A DNA stretch of 64,000 nucleotides from Halobacteriovorax marinus (GCA_002163155.1 MAAO01000008.1:186001-250000); one strand, 5' to 3'. Shown: positions 9,701 to 18,863, numbered from the stretch's first letter. The notes: generated by a model not told the origin, from the sequence alone. Made by a program: numbers and translations.

Positions 9701-9913
9701 AAGTTATCTCCAGCAAGGAACTCGTATATTTTATAAGTATTTTGTTGGAGAAATGTGAGCAGAACCTTAATTATTTAACCAATAATCGGACACTTACTGA
9801 TCTTAAATTTCCATAACCAACTCTCAAAAGGTAAAGACTACAACCTTCTCGTAAAAAATATTATTTAGTGTATATATTCATCAATTTTAAAACTTACAAA
9901 GATCGGAAAGCCC

Positions 9914-10429
9914 ATGAGAAAACTACTTCTATTAATACTTATATCATTTTTTACTGTTTCAACTCTAGCTAGTACTACTACGAAGCTGGCCACTATTGAA
10001 ATTACAACCTGGATTAAGAAGTTTGGAAAGATTAACTTCAATGTCGTCACAAATGATCAAGGGGATATGGAGAGGATAGAATTTTCTGGAAAATTAATGT
10101 ACCCCATTGGAAAGATTTCTCAAAGTATAGATGCTTCAAGATTTGTTGGAGGCAAGAGTATGAAGTTCTTTGTTAAGGGTTATAATACACCTAGCATTAT
10201 TCTTGATCCTGAAGTGGATTTCACTAAGTCCCGTGGTGGTGATGCCTATTTAAAATGGTTAAAGAAAGATGGAACCTGGGGAAGTGCACACGTCTCGATT
10301 TGGAAAAATACAGCAGGTGAATTTAAAGTTTGGAATGAAGACAAATCAGGTTCTCCAATAATTAATACAATAAAAGCTCAGATGTCTGCATCGAGTTGGA
10401 ATAAAGTTGTTAAAGTTGAGTTCAAATGA
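9914..10429 (+). CDS. Secreted protein of unknown function
   Basis: A 171-residue protein with a clear signal peptide (about 1-19, ending TLAS). The mature part looks like a single beta-rich domain with regularly spaced aromatic residues and no cysteines, which suggests a periplasmic or surface location. GGAAAG precedes the ATG. It stands alone between two noncoding stretches, with a strong hairpin 58 bases after the stop. I do not recognise a family. Confidence 0.6.
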   Translation: MRKLLLLILISFFTVSTLASTTTKLATIEITTWIKKFGKINFNVVTNDQGDMERIEFSGKLMYPIGKISQSIDASRFVGGKSMKFFVKGYNTPSIILDPEVDFTKSRGGDAYLKWLKKDGTWGSAHVSIWKNTAGEFKVWNEDKSGSPIINTIKAQMSASSWNKVVKVEFK

Positions 10430-10486
10430 AAATCGAAAATTATAACCTAAATTAGTATCGATCAAAACATGACAAATATCATCCTT

Positions 10487-10508
10487 GAACTTACAAAACT
10501 GTAAGTTC
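10487..10508 (+). terminator. Hairpin downstream of secreted-protein gene
   Basis: A perfect 9-base stem, GAACTTACA (10487-10495) with TGTAAGTTC (10500-10508), closes a 4-base loop. It lies 58 bases after the stop at 10429. No T-run follows, so it may be a weak terminator or a 3'-end stabilising hairpin. Confidence 0.4.
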
Positions 10509-10591
10509 GAAACACACGACTTAATCTTTAAATGCTAATAGAATGACATTATACCTATCGAAGAAAAATCTTTTCGAGAAAGGAGTCAAGA

Positions 10592-11005
10592 ATGTCATCT
10601 TTTATATATATAGTTTTTGTCATACTTATGACTATTTATCTCTATAAGATGGCAACTAATCATTTTATAAAAGTACCGATTGAAATCGATTCTCTAAGAC
10701 GAGATTTTCTTTGTACTATTAATAAGAAGATCAAAGAAAATTTTAAGGAAAATAAAATAACAGAAAGTGAATATGAACAGGTTTTAGGATATATCAAAGA
10801 TAATCATCTATATATAAAGAGCTTTACCTCACTCTTTGCTATGCAAGTGCTAGAAACCAACGGTAATAAAGTCTCTACTTATCAATATAAATATATATTC
10901 AACAATTACATTCTTGTATCATGGTCAGCAATATGGAACGGAATGAAGCTACAAAAAAGTTTTGATCACTCACTCAAAGAAACACTTAATAAACTAGGAC
11001 AGTAG
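10592..11005 (+). CDS. Small membrane-anchored protein of unknown function
   Basis: A 137-residue protein with one N-terminal hydrophobic helix (about 2-19) and a charged, mostly helical remainder rich in Lys and Glu. The helix lacks a clear cleavage site, so it probably acts as a membrane anchor with the rest on one side of the membrane. AAAGGAG precedes the ATG, supporting expression. No domain is recognised. It is convergent with the desaturase-like gene. Confidence 0.55.
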   Translation: MSSFIYIVFVILMTIYLYKMATNHFIKVPIEIDSLRRDFLCTINKKIKENFKENKITESEYEQVLGYIKDNHLYIKSFTSLFAMQVLETNGNKVSTYQYKYIFNNYILVSWSAIWNGMKLQKSFDHSLKETLNKLGQ

Positions 11006-11024
11006 AAAATTATAATATTAAACA

Positions 11025-11837
11025 TTAAATAATTATAGCATCGTTATGTTTGAGCTCTTCTTCTAGGTAATTATAAGCTTTCTTGTACTGATAAAATGGA
11101 ATTTTTGGATAGAGATGATGAATTAAATGGTAACTCTGACAAGCGGTGAAATACTTTAAAAGTGTTCCTTGGATAATCCTAGAACTTCTATACTTACCTT
11201 GCTCTTCATGCGGATGATGAGGAATCCAAGCAAATACAATAGATAATATACTCAAACCTATTATTCCTGGTAGTGCCCAAGTTAAAAGTGGATACTTAAA
11301 ACCAAATTTAATCCCAAGAAATATAAAAACTATATTAAAGAGCATGTTAAAGAAAATAGTATTTCTCATAAGTTTCTTATTTTCTAACGATTTAAGTTTC
11401 AAAACATTAAAGTAGGCCACGATAAACACCACGACTGATTTAATTAGGGCCATAGGAAGCGATGATGAATGAATATAAAAGTCTGGATCCTTATATGGAT
11501 GATTTGTATTGGCATGGTGTTTTAGGTGCTGAAGTTTTAAAATAGGAAAGGGTGCAAAGAGAGGAATTCCACTTAAGTACCCAATCAATGTCTCAACAGG
11601 CTTCATTCTTTTATTCCTGCCACTAATAGAGCCATGAGTGGCTTCATGCATGGGAGTGAAGAGAAAGTAGGCCAAGAGAGAATTTATAAGTACGCAATAC
11701 TTTAATGGTAACTGATCTGTGTATCCCAAATATGTCGTAAGCATATAAGCTGAGAAGAGAACAATAAAGAACATAATAGTGGGTAAGGCCACTATCTCTG
11801 TTGCTATTATTTTTCGTTTCTCTAACTTTGATTGCAT
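11025..11837 (-). CDS. Fatty-acid desaturase / carotenoid hydroxylase family membrane protein
   Basis: Integral membrane di-iron enzyme of 270 residues with all three histidine boxes of the desaturase superfamily: HEATH (64-68), HLKHH (104-108) and HLIHH (237-241). Several hydrophobic helices lie between them. The pattern HxxxH, HxxHH, HxxHH and the short length resemble beta-carotene hydroxylases of the CrtR type as well as short acyl desaturases, so the substrate is open. No carotenoid genes are nearby. It is transcribed alone. Confidence 0.82.
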   Translation of the reverse strand: MQSKLEKRKIIATEIVALPTIMFFIVLFSAYMLTTYLGYTDQLPLKYCVLINSLLAYFLFTPMHEATHGSISGRNKRMKPVETLIGYLSGIPLFAPFPILKLQHLKHHANTNHPYKDPDFYIHSSSLPMALIKSVVVFIVAYFNVLKLKSLENKKLMRNTIFFNMLFNIVFIFLGIKFGFKYPLLTWALPGIIGLSILSIVFAWIPHHPHEEQGKYRSSRIIQGTLLKYFTACQSYHLIHHLYPKIPFYQYKKAYNYLEEELKHNDAIII

Positions 11838-11972
11838 AAATAATCCTCTATATAATTCAAAATTATAAAGGATTTGATAAAGATCTCTGGTTTAGTTGTA
11901 AATTCTCTAAGGGTGTATAAAAGAAGGACACTAGTAGATACCAAGTAACTTATTGAAATAATTGAATACTCT

Positions 11973-11993
11973 TCCCTGCAGACTATGCAGGGA
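11973..11993 (-). terminator. Hairpin after the SH3-protein gene
   Basis: Perfect 8-base arms TCCCTGCA (11973-11980) and TGCAGGGA (11986-11993) close a 5-base loop, 22 bases beyond the stop of the SH3-domain gene on the minus strand. The stem is GC-rich, but only a weak T content follows. Probable 3' end of the protease-SH3 operon. Confidence 0.5.
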
Positions 11994-12014
11994 GATCAAA
12001 TTAAAATTATTATA

Positions 12015-12665
12015 TTAAAGAAGGAAGAAAGTATCGAAGCTATCTTCAAAGAAGTAAGTATGACATTGTCCAGTGGTTGAGTTTCCATTTCTAGAAACAT
12101 TATACTTTAAAACATTGCCACTTATCGTGACTCCAATAGTGCTATTACTATTAGAAAACTCGAAAGCTTCTACTCTATTTCCATAGAAATATTTTTCAGA
12201 AGTGAGAGTTTCTTCAGAGTTAGAATTTAATTTTGAAAAGTAGAGTTTTGCTCTTCCTTCAAAAAGATCAATTTCTAAATCGAATTCAAATTCATCAGAA
12301 CGACAGACACTAACAAGGTCAAGAAGATCTTCTCTCTCAAGACTACTTTGTACGAAAAGAGTTGGCCTCATGTATTTGTAACTAGCTCTTGCCCAACAAG
12401 TATCACCATCATTATTGTAATAAAATTCCATCCAACGAGCATCATCACTATCTAATTTCCACTTTCTAGTGGTCTCATGAATTCCATCTCTCTTAAATCG
12501 TTTTAATTTCTTATATTCTTTTCCTGGACCTTTTCTACAATTAAGAGACGAGGCAGTAATACGAAAGGCATCGACTTGTATGATGGCCCTAATAGGAATA
12601 TCCATCGTGCTACCAGCAAATACATTAAATGAGATTAGGCTTAAGGCCATGACTAATTTTTTCAT
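12015..12665 (-). CDS. Secreted SH3-domain protein coupled to the large protease
   Basis: Exported 216-residue protein with a signal peptide (about 1-17). A bacterial SH3-type domain covers roughly 35-105, with the characteristic ASSLNCRKGPGKEYKKL start and closing WARASYKYMRP. The second half is a beta-rich region without a recognised domain and with three cysteines. Its ATG overlaps the stop codon of the upstream 1045-residue protease gene by one base (TAATG), so translation is coupled. Bacterial SH3 domains often bind cell-wall peptides, so it may anchor or guide the protease; that is inference. Confidence 0.78.
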   Translation of the reverse strand: MKKLVMALSLISFNVFAGSTMDIPIRAIIQVDAFRITASSLNCRKGPGKEYKKLKRFKRDGIHETTRKWKLDSDDARWMEFYYNNDGDTCWARASYKYMRPTLFVQSSLEREDLLDLVSVCRSDEFEFDLEIDLFEGRAKLYFSKLNSNSEETLTSEKYFYGNRVEAFEFSNSNSTIGVTISGNVLKYNVSRNGNSTTGQCHTYFFEDSFDTFFLL

Positions 12666-15600
12666 TAGTTAACACTCCTAAAAGTTGTTCGACGATTTAG
12701 AATAACACCTGTTGTCCCTAGGGAATAATTATCAGTGTCATCATCAAGTATTGTATTTCTAACAAATTTTGCAGAACTTGATTCTTTTGCAATTAAGACG
12801 TAATTTTTAATCATATCGAATGTATTAAAATAAATATCTGCAGTTGTATCACCATCTAAATAGATACCATGATAACTTTCTTTTATCGTATTTCTTATAA
12901 TAGAAGCCGTAGCATTATCATTTAAACTTACTGCACTAGCTTTCTCAGAAAGAATTTCATTACGCTCTATAATTGTGTAAGAGTCAGCACTAGCTTTTAT
13001 TCCCATATCTCTACAATAAACAAGTTTATTATCAACTATAGATGTTCTAGCAAACTTACCCATTTCTAGACATTCGTCAGCATTCTTAATTGTATTCTTA
13101 TTAAAGTGAGTCACAAAACTATTATCTTGCTTTTCATAAGAGACCCATAACACCCAACCTTCAGGCATATTAAAAAAGTTATCCTCTATGATACCTGTAG
13201 CTTTATCATTTATTGAAATGGCTCCAGACTTGATAGGTGTTGTAAACTTAGAGTTTCTAATTCCGAAAGCTGCAGTGTCCGCACTAGTCACGGCTTTTTT
13301 TCTGAACTCATTAAAGATGATATTATTTATTTTGATTCCAGAGTTTCCATAAGAATTGATCCCATAATTTATATTACGAAATTCAGAATCACTGAGAGTT
13401 ACTCCAGCATTACCAGAAACTTTTATTCCCTGATACATAGATTCAAATTTAAGATCCTTAGCAAAGAGCTTAGCATCATCAATCATAGCGATACCAGAAC
13501 CAGTACTTTTAATATCGGAACCAGCAAACCTAACATTCTCTAGCGTTGTCACACCTTTTGAAAGTATAAGTATCCCATTAGTGTTCTTATTTTCATCGTC
13601 ATCAACACCATCTAATGAAGGTTGATAAAATTTAATATTTTCAATTTTAAACTCTTCAGCAGAAATTTCAAGAGTTGCATCCTTTACTCCACCAGAATCT
13701 AACTCATTCGTTCCCTCAAAAATCACTCCAGCACCAACTCCAAGAAGAGTAAGATTCTTTGTAATCACAACTCTTGTGAGTGTATATGTTCCTGGATAAA
13801 CTTTAATCGTAGAACCAGGCTCAGCAAGCTCTACTAAGTCTAAGAGACTCATTCCTCCTGGTTTGAGCTCAGGATTGGTAGGATCACCATAAGGAGTATA
13901 GAGATTGGTAAAAACCGTTAAGTTTTGATCTCTCGCTATATAGTAAGGTTTAGTTTCTCTACTCCCACCAATAAAAGGAGTGGCGCCTTTTCTAAGGAGA
14001 AATCTAGCCACCTGTAACTTCTGATTTAGAGTTGCGTAAGCAAGTGCTGTGTAACCATTTACATCTACAAAGTTGATAGTTTCTTTTGAAGATGTTTTTA
14101 AGATAAGTTTTATAAGACGAAGATCATTACTTTTTACCGCCTCAATTAATAGGTTTGATCCCTGTGAATCATATTCCTTATTGATATCGAAAACTTCTGG
14201 GAAATTTTTAATTAAGAATTGTACTAGTTTTACATTTCTTTCCATAACAGCAAGAAAGAGTAAATCAACATCCCCTTCCCCATAACCTAGGTCAAATCCT
14301 CGACTGGCCAAGAATGAAATCATCTCGGTGTCCCTAAACTCAAGGGCAATATATCTATTTGTTGAATTAATAGAAAAGATCAGTCCAAGTTCTTCCATAC
14401 TATTAATAAAAGAAATATTCTTAGACTTAATTGAGGCGCTAACAACATCACCGGAGAAAGGATACTTCTTTAAGTTAATATCAATTCTTTGATCTTTTAA
14501 AATTTCTTCTACAGCTGTTAGGTCTGCAGATTCTAAAGCACTTAGGTAATTCTTTTCAAGTTCAAATCTAGCGTTAATTTCATTATCAAGCGCCAAAAGG
14601 AAATCATTATTTCCTAATTCAGAAATGGCCTGCTTAATCGTTCTTCCATCAATATCTGTTCTAGCGAAATCTATTTGTCCTAGAGACAATAAATAAAAAA
14701 AGAGTTCTAAATTATCATTATCAACTGCCTGAATAATAGGAGTTTGACCCCAAAAGTTTAGAGCATTGATATTGGCTCCACTTGCTATATAACCAGCAAT
14801 GGACTCTTGCACTTCTATAGAAAAATCAAAGACTTCATCTAAGTAACTTAGGAGGTTTTCAGTTTCAGGACTAAATGTATCTGAATTTCCACCATCAGTA
14901 GGATTTGTTGCGGGGACATTAGTAATATATTTTTCTAATTCAGCGACTGAAATTAAAGTCACTCCTTCTCCACCACATTCTTGTCCACCTGGCTCATTAT
15001 CACAAACATTGACTCTAAAGCACCCATCTGTCTCATCCTCTACATAGTCAGTAGCACCATTAACGAGAATTCCAACGATTTCCTTAGTATCTACGTTAAA
15101 TACAGCGGAACCAGAGTTTCCTCCAAATGTATCAAGGTTGGTTTCAAATGAAGTCGATCCTACAGAATAAACTTGAGCACCTGGAGCAATCTTAGTAGGA
15201 AGTCCAGTAGGATGACCAATAACTAGGATCTCCTGTCCTTTAACTACCGTTGTCTCTTGATATCTTAAAGGAGCTCTACCGAGTACATTTCGATCAAGGA
15301 GAAGAACTGCAAAGTCCTTTGGGTCATCTCCCCTATTTAGGATTTTCTTACAGTTATAGACATTATCTTTTGAGATTCTATTTGTTTTAGCAGCTTCGCT
15401 ATCCCAACCAAATACCCAAGATCTATCGTTACAGTCTTCTTGTGAAGTAATGCAATGTCCTGCAGTCACAACAACATTAGGTGCAACTAAGAATCCAGAA
15501 CAATTTGGAAGCATATTTTGATTATAATATCTCTCATCAGAACAGAGTTCTCCATTACTAAACCAAGGACCAAACAATCTTTCGCTCATAGGAGAATTCT

Positions 15601-15802
15601 CGTAGGAAAAATAATTCCCCATATCAGAGAGATCACTCTTATCAACCATCCCAGCTGTTGAATCAGCGAGAAGCTGAAGATCTGCGGGGGCATCAGAATA
15701 TTCCATTCTATTATCTTCGCCGTAGGCCACTTTTGGAACGTCAGCAGAAGCATAACTAGAAAAAATAGACATTATTACAAAAATCAAGACATTTGATTTC
15801 AA
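12665..15802 (-). CDS. Secreted V8/trypsin-like protease with ankyrin repeats and a parallel beta-helix
   Basis: Very large secreted protein (1045 residues) with three modules. A signal peptide (1-20) is followed by the YGEDNR signature and an S1-family protease domain with a complete triad: His116 (TAGHC), Asp163 and Ser230 (GGNSGSAVF, as in V8-like enzymes). Residues about 315-640 form ankyrin-like repeats (for example NALNFWGQTPIIQAV and VNGYTALAYAT). Residues about 655-1035 form a right-handed parallel beta-helix of the pectate-lyase/NosD type, with many N-G and N-T turns. It begins at TTG, supported by AGGAG 7 bases upstream. It is coupled to the SH3 gene. A role in digesting or binding prey or polysaccharide is speculative. 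Confidence 0.85.
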   Translation of the reverse strand: MKSNVLIFVIMSIFSSYASADVPKVAYGEDNRMEYSDAPADLQLLADSTAGMVDKSDLSDMGNYFSYENSPMSERLFGPWFSNGELCSDERYYNQNMLPNCSGFLVAPNVVVTAGHCITSQEDCNDRSWVFGWDSEAAKTNRISKDNVYNCKKILNRGDDPKDFAVLLLDRNVLGRAPLRYQETTVVKGQEILVIGHPTGLPTKIAPGAQVYSVGSTSFETNLDTFGGNSGSAVFNVDTKEIVGILVNGATDYVEDETDGCFRVNVCDNEPGGQECGGEGVTLISVAELEKYITNVPATNPTDGGNSDTFSPETENLLSYLDEVFDFSIEVQESIAGYIASGANINALNFWGQTPIIQAVDNDNLELFFYLLSLGQIDFARTDIDGRTIKQAISELGNNDFLLALDNEINARFELEKNYLSALESADLTAVEEILKDQRIDINLKKYPFSGDVVSASIKSKNISFINSMEELGLIFSINSTNRYIALEFRDTEMISFLASRGFDLGYGEGDVDLLFLAVMERNVKLVQFLIKNFPEVFDINKEYDSQGSNLLIEAVKSNDLRLIKLILKTSSKETINFVDVNGYTALAYATLNQKLQVARFLLRKGATPFIGGSRETKPYYIARDQNLTVFTNLYTPYGDPTNPELKPGGMSLLDLVELAEPGSTIKVYPGTYTLTRVVITKNLTLLGVGAGVIFEGTNELDSGGVKDATLEISAEEFKIENIKFYQPSLDGVDDDENKNTNGILILSKGVTTLENVRFAGSDIKSTGSGIAMIDDAKLFAKDLKFESMYQGIKVSGNAGVTLSDSEFRNINYGINSYGNSGIKINNIIFNEFRKKAVTSADTAAFGIRNSKFTTPIKSGAISINDKATGIIEDNFFNMPEGWVLWVSYEKQDNSFVTHFNKNTIKNADECLEMGKFARTSIVDNKLVYCRDMGIKASADSYTIIERNEILSEKASAVSLNDNATASIIRNTIKESYHGIYLDGDTTADIYFNTFDMIKNYVLIAKESSSAKFVRNTILDDDTDNYSLGTTGVILNRRTTFRSVN

Positions 15803-15954
15803 AAGGGACTCCTTATATTTATTAAATTTAGGGTCTTATACCTGATAGCTTTACTAAAGTCATTCAATTTAGTTAGCAATTATTCTTGCCTGAAAAAATG
15901 AAAGACTTTTGTGAAAACATATATAAAGATTCACAATTATTTCGTCATTGAAGA

Positions 15955-15971
15955 GGGAGAAGAACTCTCCC
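15955..15971 (-). terminator. Hairpin after the GFA-family gene
   Basis: Perfect 6-base arms GGGAGA (15955-15960) and TCTCCC (15966-15971) with a 5-base loop, 42 bases beyond the GFA-family stop on the minus strand. The following bases are only moderately T-rich, so this is a tentative terminator. Confidence 0.4.
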
Positions 15972-16012
15972 ACTAATCATTAGAGATATTTAATTAATCT
16001 ATTTGAAGGTTT

Positions 16013-16411
16013 CTAAAACTCAGGCAAAGCATCAAAGTGCTTAATCCCTTCATCGAGACAACTCCAACCGAACTTATCAGTAACAAAGCAATCTGCAACA
16101 GGGGCTATATTTGATGGTTCATCAATAGCAGAGATGGCCACACTTAAATAATCAGTCCCCTCCACACCATAATTCATAAGACGAGAGCCGCATTCAGAAC
16201 AAAATGTTCTTATTCCCTGATCTTTTGTAAATTCTTTTAGGAGCTCTCTACCTTTTATAAATTTTAAACTTTCTTTCTGAGCAAATACTTGCGTAGCAAA
16301 AGCACTACCATGGGCCTTTCTACATCTTGAACAATGGCAATTAAACACCATATTTGGGATATCTTCTGCTTCAAAAGCAATTTTCCCACATAAACAACTA
16401 CCCTTTAACAT
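16013..16411 (-). CDS. GFA / CENP-V family zinc protein
   Basis: Cytoplasmic 132-residue protein of the GFA family, named after glutathione-dependent formaldehyde-activating enzyme. Its zinc cysteines are all visible: Cys6 and Cys8 (CLCGKI), Cys25, Cys27 and Cys30 (CHCSRC) and Cys71 and Cys74 (CSECGSRL). I start at the ATG at 16411 because GGAG lies 6 bases before it, while the ATG at 16423 has no ribosome site. Most GFA proteins have unknown substrates, so a formaldehyde role, though tempting given frmAB in this window, is not shown by sequence. Confidence 0.88.
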   Translation of the reverse strand: MLKGSCLCGKIAFEAEDIPNMVFNCHCSRCRKAHGSAFATQVFAQKESLKFIKGRELLKEFTKDQGIRTFCSECGSRLMNYGVEGTDYLSVAISAIDEPSNIAPVADCFVTDKFGWSCLDEGIKHFDALPEF

Positions 16412-16497
16412 TTCAAACTCCATTTTAATTTTCGTATTCCACAGTTTAAATGAGCTTATTACAACAAGGCAATGTATAATTTCACCACGGGTAAATT

Positions 16498-17244
16498 ATG
16501 AAAGATGAAAGAATAACAATTATTGGAAAAGGTTGGCTTGGTACAATCCTTTACAACGAATTAGTAAACAATGGGCATACAGATATTATTTGTACTAAAC
16601 GCCATATAGAAAAACCAATAAAACATTGCATGAAGTTTGATCTTGAACAAGAAAGTCTACCTGATAAATTAATAGGATCCATTCTCTACTTCCTCATTCC
16701 CATTAAAGCTACAACTGCTTTTCTTTCAAGTTTTTGTCAATTACTAGATAAAATACCTAAAAGTACACACTTTGTTTTTTTAGGGTCAACTGCAGTTTAC
16801 TCTGAAGAACAAGGTGATTGTACAGAAGAAGTTTTACCTATTGCTAATAGCTCTAGAGCTCAATCTTTAATCGACTTTGAAAATGAAATCATAAAGAGAA
16901 TAGAAAACTTCACTATTATTCGTTCAGGAGGCCAATATGGTTTTGGAAGATTTCCTGCAAACTCTCTTAAGAATAAAAATAACCTAGATGGCTCTAAACT
17001 AGTTAATGTTATCCATGGAACTGACCTTGTTCGTATTCTAACTTTACTCATAAGCACTCAACAGAGACCAAGAATCATTAATGCCGTTTCACCAAACCAT
17101 CCAATGAAGAAAGACTTCTATCAACAACAAGCAATGAGCTTAGGATTTGAGCTACATTGTTTTGATGAAAGAAAGCTTCTTCCAAATGGAAAAGTTATAA
17201 ATTCAAACTATCTAAAAAGTATACATTTTAAGTTTGAGAACTAA
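16498..17244 (+). CDS. NAD(P)-binding epimerase/reductase-like protein
   Basis: A 248-residue protein with an N-terminal Rossmann motif GKGWLG (11-16), atypical for the extended SDR group and closer to YeeZ-like members. A central FLGSTAVYSEEQG segment matches the Ser/Tyr region of NAD-dependent epimerases, and SGGQYGFGR follows where the substrate loop is expected. The catalytic YxxxK is not clear, so it may be a binding protein or a weakly active reductase. A TATAAT at 16475-16480 leaves only a short leader. Monocistronic. Confidence 0.7.
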   Translation: MKDERITIIGKGWLGTILYNELVNNGHTDIICTKRHIEKPIKHCMKFDLEQESLPDKLIGSILYFLIPIKATTAFLSSFCQLLDKIPKSTHFVFLGSTAVYSEEQGDCTEEVLPIANSSRAQSLIDFENEIIKRIENFTIIRSGGQYGFGRFPANSLKNKNNLDGSKLVNVIHGTDLVRILTLLISTQQRPRIINAVSPNHPMKKDFYQQQAMSLGFELHCFDERKLLPNGKVINSNYLKSIHFKFEN

Positions 17245-17262
17245 GAAATCAAACTTTTGCAC

Positions 17263-17919
17263 TCAAAGTCTTTTAAGTTTAATATTAAAGTTTCCTGTGC
17301 GCGTTCCACTTCTTGTATCTTTTTCTAAATCAATCACCACTTCATTTCGATCATCTTTATTTAACTTTTGCAGTATGCGGTCGTATTTATTTAGTTTCTC
17401 ACCCTTAAAGTATAATTGAGTCACTAACTCCTCAAAACCTCTAAGACTTATTTTGTAATGGATATGAGGAGGTCTAGTCCATGTACTAGTAGCATCATAA
17501 GCGCCTGGAAAAATAGTCTTGAAGGAATACTCTCCTCTTCTATTTGTTCTCACCTGTGCGTAGTACTGAAAATTTGGATCTAGTACATTATTTGATGTGT
17601 CAGAAGGATGGTTATATTTCCCACTCTTACAAGCTTGCCAAATTTCAACTATAGCTCCTTTTACTGGTCTACAGTCCTCATCTTGAACTATACCTGTCAC
17701 TATAATGACTTCTCCTTTTGCAGACATAGATCTACCGCTCACTCTCGTAAGGTCAACATTTGTATCTTCAGGCATAGTTTTTGGATAAAAAGGTCCCAGA
17801 GGTTGTTCTGGGGTTGGCAGGAAGTTACAGGCTTCACTGGCCACGGCCTTAGTCACCGTAAGTGTAGTGATAGCACCAATACCTAATTTACTTACAAAGT
17901 TTCTTCTATTAATACTCAT
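17263..17919 (-). CDS. Exported intradiol ring-cleavage dioxygenase-like protein
   Basis: A 218-residue protein of the intradiol dioxygenase family (protocatechuate 3,4-dioxygenase type). It starts with a twin-arginine-like signal (RRNFVSKLG, 5-13), unusual because classical members are cytoplasmic, but exported homologues exist. The core has the PLGPFYP start, a tyrosine-containing YNHP region, QYYAQVRTNRRGEYSF and PPHIHYKI, which supply the two Tyr and two His iron ligands of the family. It is divergent from a LysR gene. The natural aromatic substrate is unknown and no catechol pathway genes are nearby. Confidence 0.85.
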   Translation of the reverse strand: MSINRRNFVSKLGIGAITTLTVTKAVASEACNFLPTPEQPLGPFYPKTMPEDTNVDLTRVSGRSMSAKGEVIIVTGIVQDEDCRPVKGAIVEIWQACKSGKYNHPSDTSNNVLDPNFQYYAQVRTNRRGEYSFKTIFPGAYDATSTWTRPPHIHYKISLRGFEELVTQLYFKGEKLNKYDRILQKLNKDDRNEVVIDLEKDTRSGTRTGNFNIKLKRL

Positions 17920-18004
17920 CTCAATCCCCTTTAGAATCTGTGGTTTAAAACTATATTGACTTAAAGCCTGGCCTTAGGGAAGTGGACAAAACTCCATAGC
18001 TATG

Positions 18005-18020
18005 ATAGGTTATTACCTAT
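18005..18020. promoter_or_regulatory. 16-base palindrome at the start of the LysR gene
   Basis: ATAGGT (18005-18010) and ACCTAT (18015-18020) are perfect reverse complements around TATT. The dyad ends 2 bases before the ATG at 18023 and fits a LysR-type autoregulatory site. If translation starts at 18002 instead, the dyad would lie inside the coding region. Confidence 0.45.
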
Positions 18021-18022
18021 AT

Positions 18023-18853
18023 ATGAATATTAGAGACTTAGAAAATTTTTATAACATCAGCCAATACAAGAGCTTCTCATTTGCTTCTAAAATGCTTGGT
18101 GTTACTCAACCCACTCTATCTGAATCTATCAAGAGGCTTGAAAAAGATATTGGCACACAACTCTTTTATCGCTCAAAAGCTGGCATAAAACTCACCCCAA
18201 AGGGAGAGCAAACACTTTCTCATGTCATAAGACTGCTCAATATAAAAAATGAAATAGAGACAGTCTCAAAAGAACATGATCAAATAAATCAAACTTTTAA
18301 AGTGGGTTGTCACGCAGTCGTAGCTGGATATTTTTTAACATCCTTCTTACAAACTCTCCATAAGAGTTATGAAAATGTAACTGTAAATTTTCAGCATGAT
18401 CACTCGCGAAGTGTACAAACATTAATACAAGATGGAAATATTGATTTAGGTGTAGTTGTTAACCCCATAAGAAACCCTGACTTGATCATCAAGAAACTAT
18501 GTGATGACAAAATCTGTATCTGGCAAGCAACTAAGAGCAGTCCAAGAACAGACCAATTCATCGCAGACATGGGTCTCTCTCAGGTTCAAGCTATTCTTCG
18601 TTCCTGGAGTCAAACTCCTTTTAAACATATCTCTACAACAGACTTCCATCTCATTGGTGAATTAGCTGAATCTGGGATCGGTTATGGAATTTTGCCAGAA
18701 AAATTTGTCAGACAGAAGAAATTAAAACTTAAACAGGTATTTCCAAAGGCCATTTACAAAGATGAATTAGCCCTTGTTTACAGACCTGAATTTGGAAAGA
18801 ATGAGGTCGAAGCATTTCTCGTCAAGTCTCTTATTCAAAGTTTTAAGAAATAA
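18023..18853 (+). CDS. LysR family transcriptional regulator
   Basis: LysR-type regulator of 276 residues from the chosen start at 18023, whose first residues MNIRDLENFYNISQYKSFSF match the usual beginning of the helix-turn-helix; an ATG at 18002 would add seven residues. Neither start has a strong ribosome site. The DNA-binding domain (about 1-60, with TQPTLSESIKRLE) is followed by an effector-binding domain. It is divergent from the exported dioxygenase gene, its probable target, and carries a palindrome just before its start. The ligand may be aromatic by analogy, but this is not shown. Confidence 0.9.
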   Translation: MNIRDLENFYNISQYKSFSFASKMLGVTQPTLSESIKRLEKDIGTQLFYRSKAGIKLTPKGEQTLSHVIRLLNIKNEIETVSKEHDQINQTFKVGCHAVVAGYFLTSFLQTLHKSYENVTVNFQHDHSRSVQTLIQDGNIDLGVVVNPIRNPDLIIKKLCDDKICIWQATKSSPRTDQFIADMGLSQVQAILRSWSQTPFKHISTTDFHLIGELAESGIGYGILPEKFVRQKKLKLKQVFPKAIYKDELALVYRPEFGKNEVEAFLVKSLIQSFKK

Positions 18854-18863
18854 CTTGTTATAA

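Noticed and set aside
16013-16411. Assigning the GFA protein to formaldehyde detoxification
   Set aside because: The gene is far from frmAB and most GFA-family proteins do not act on formaldehyde.
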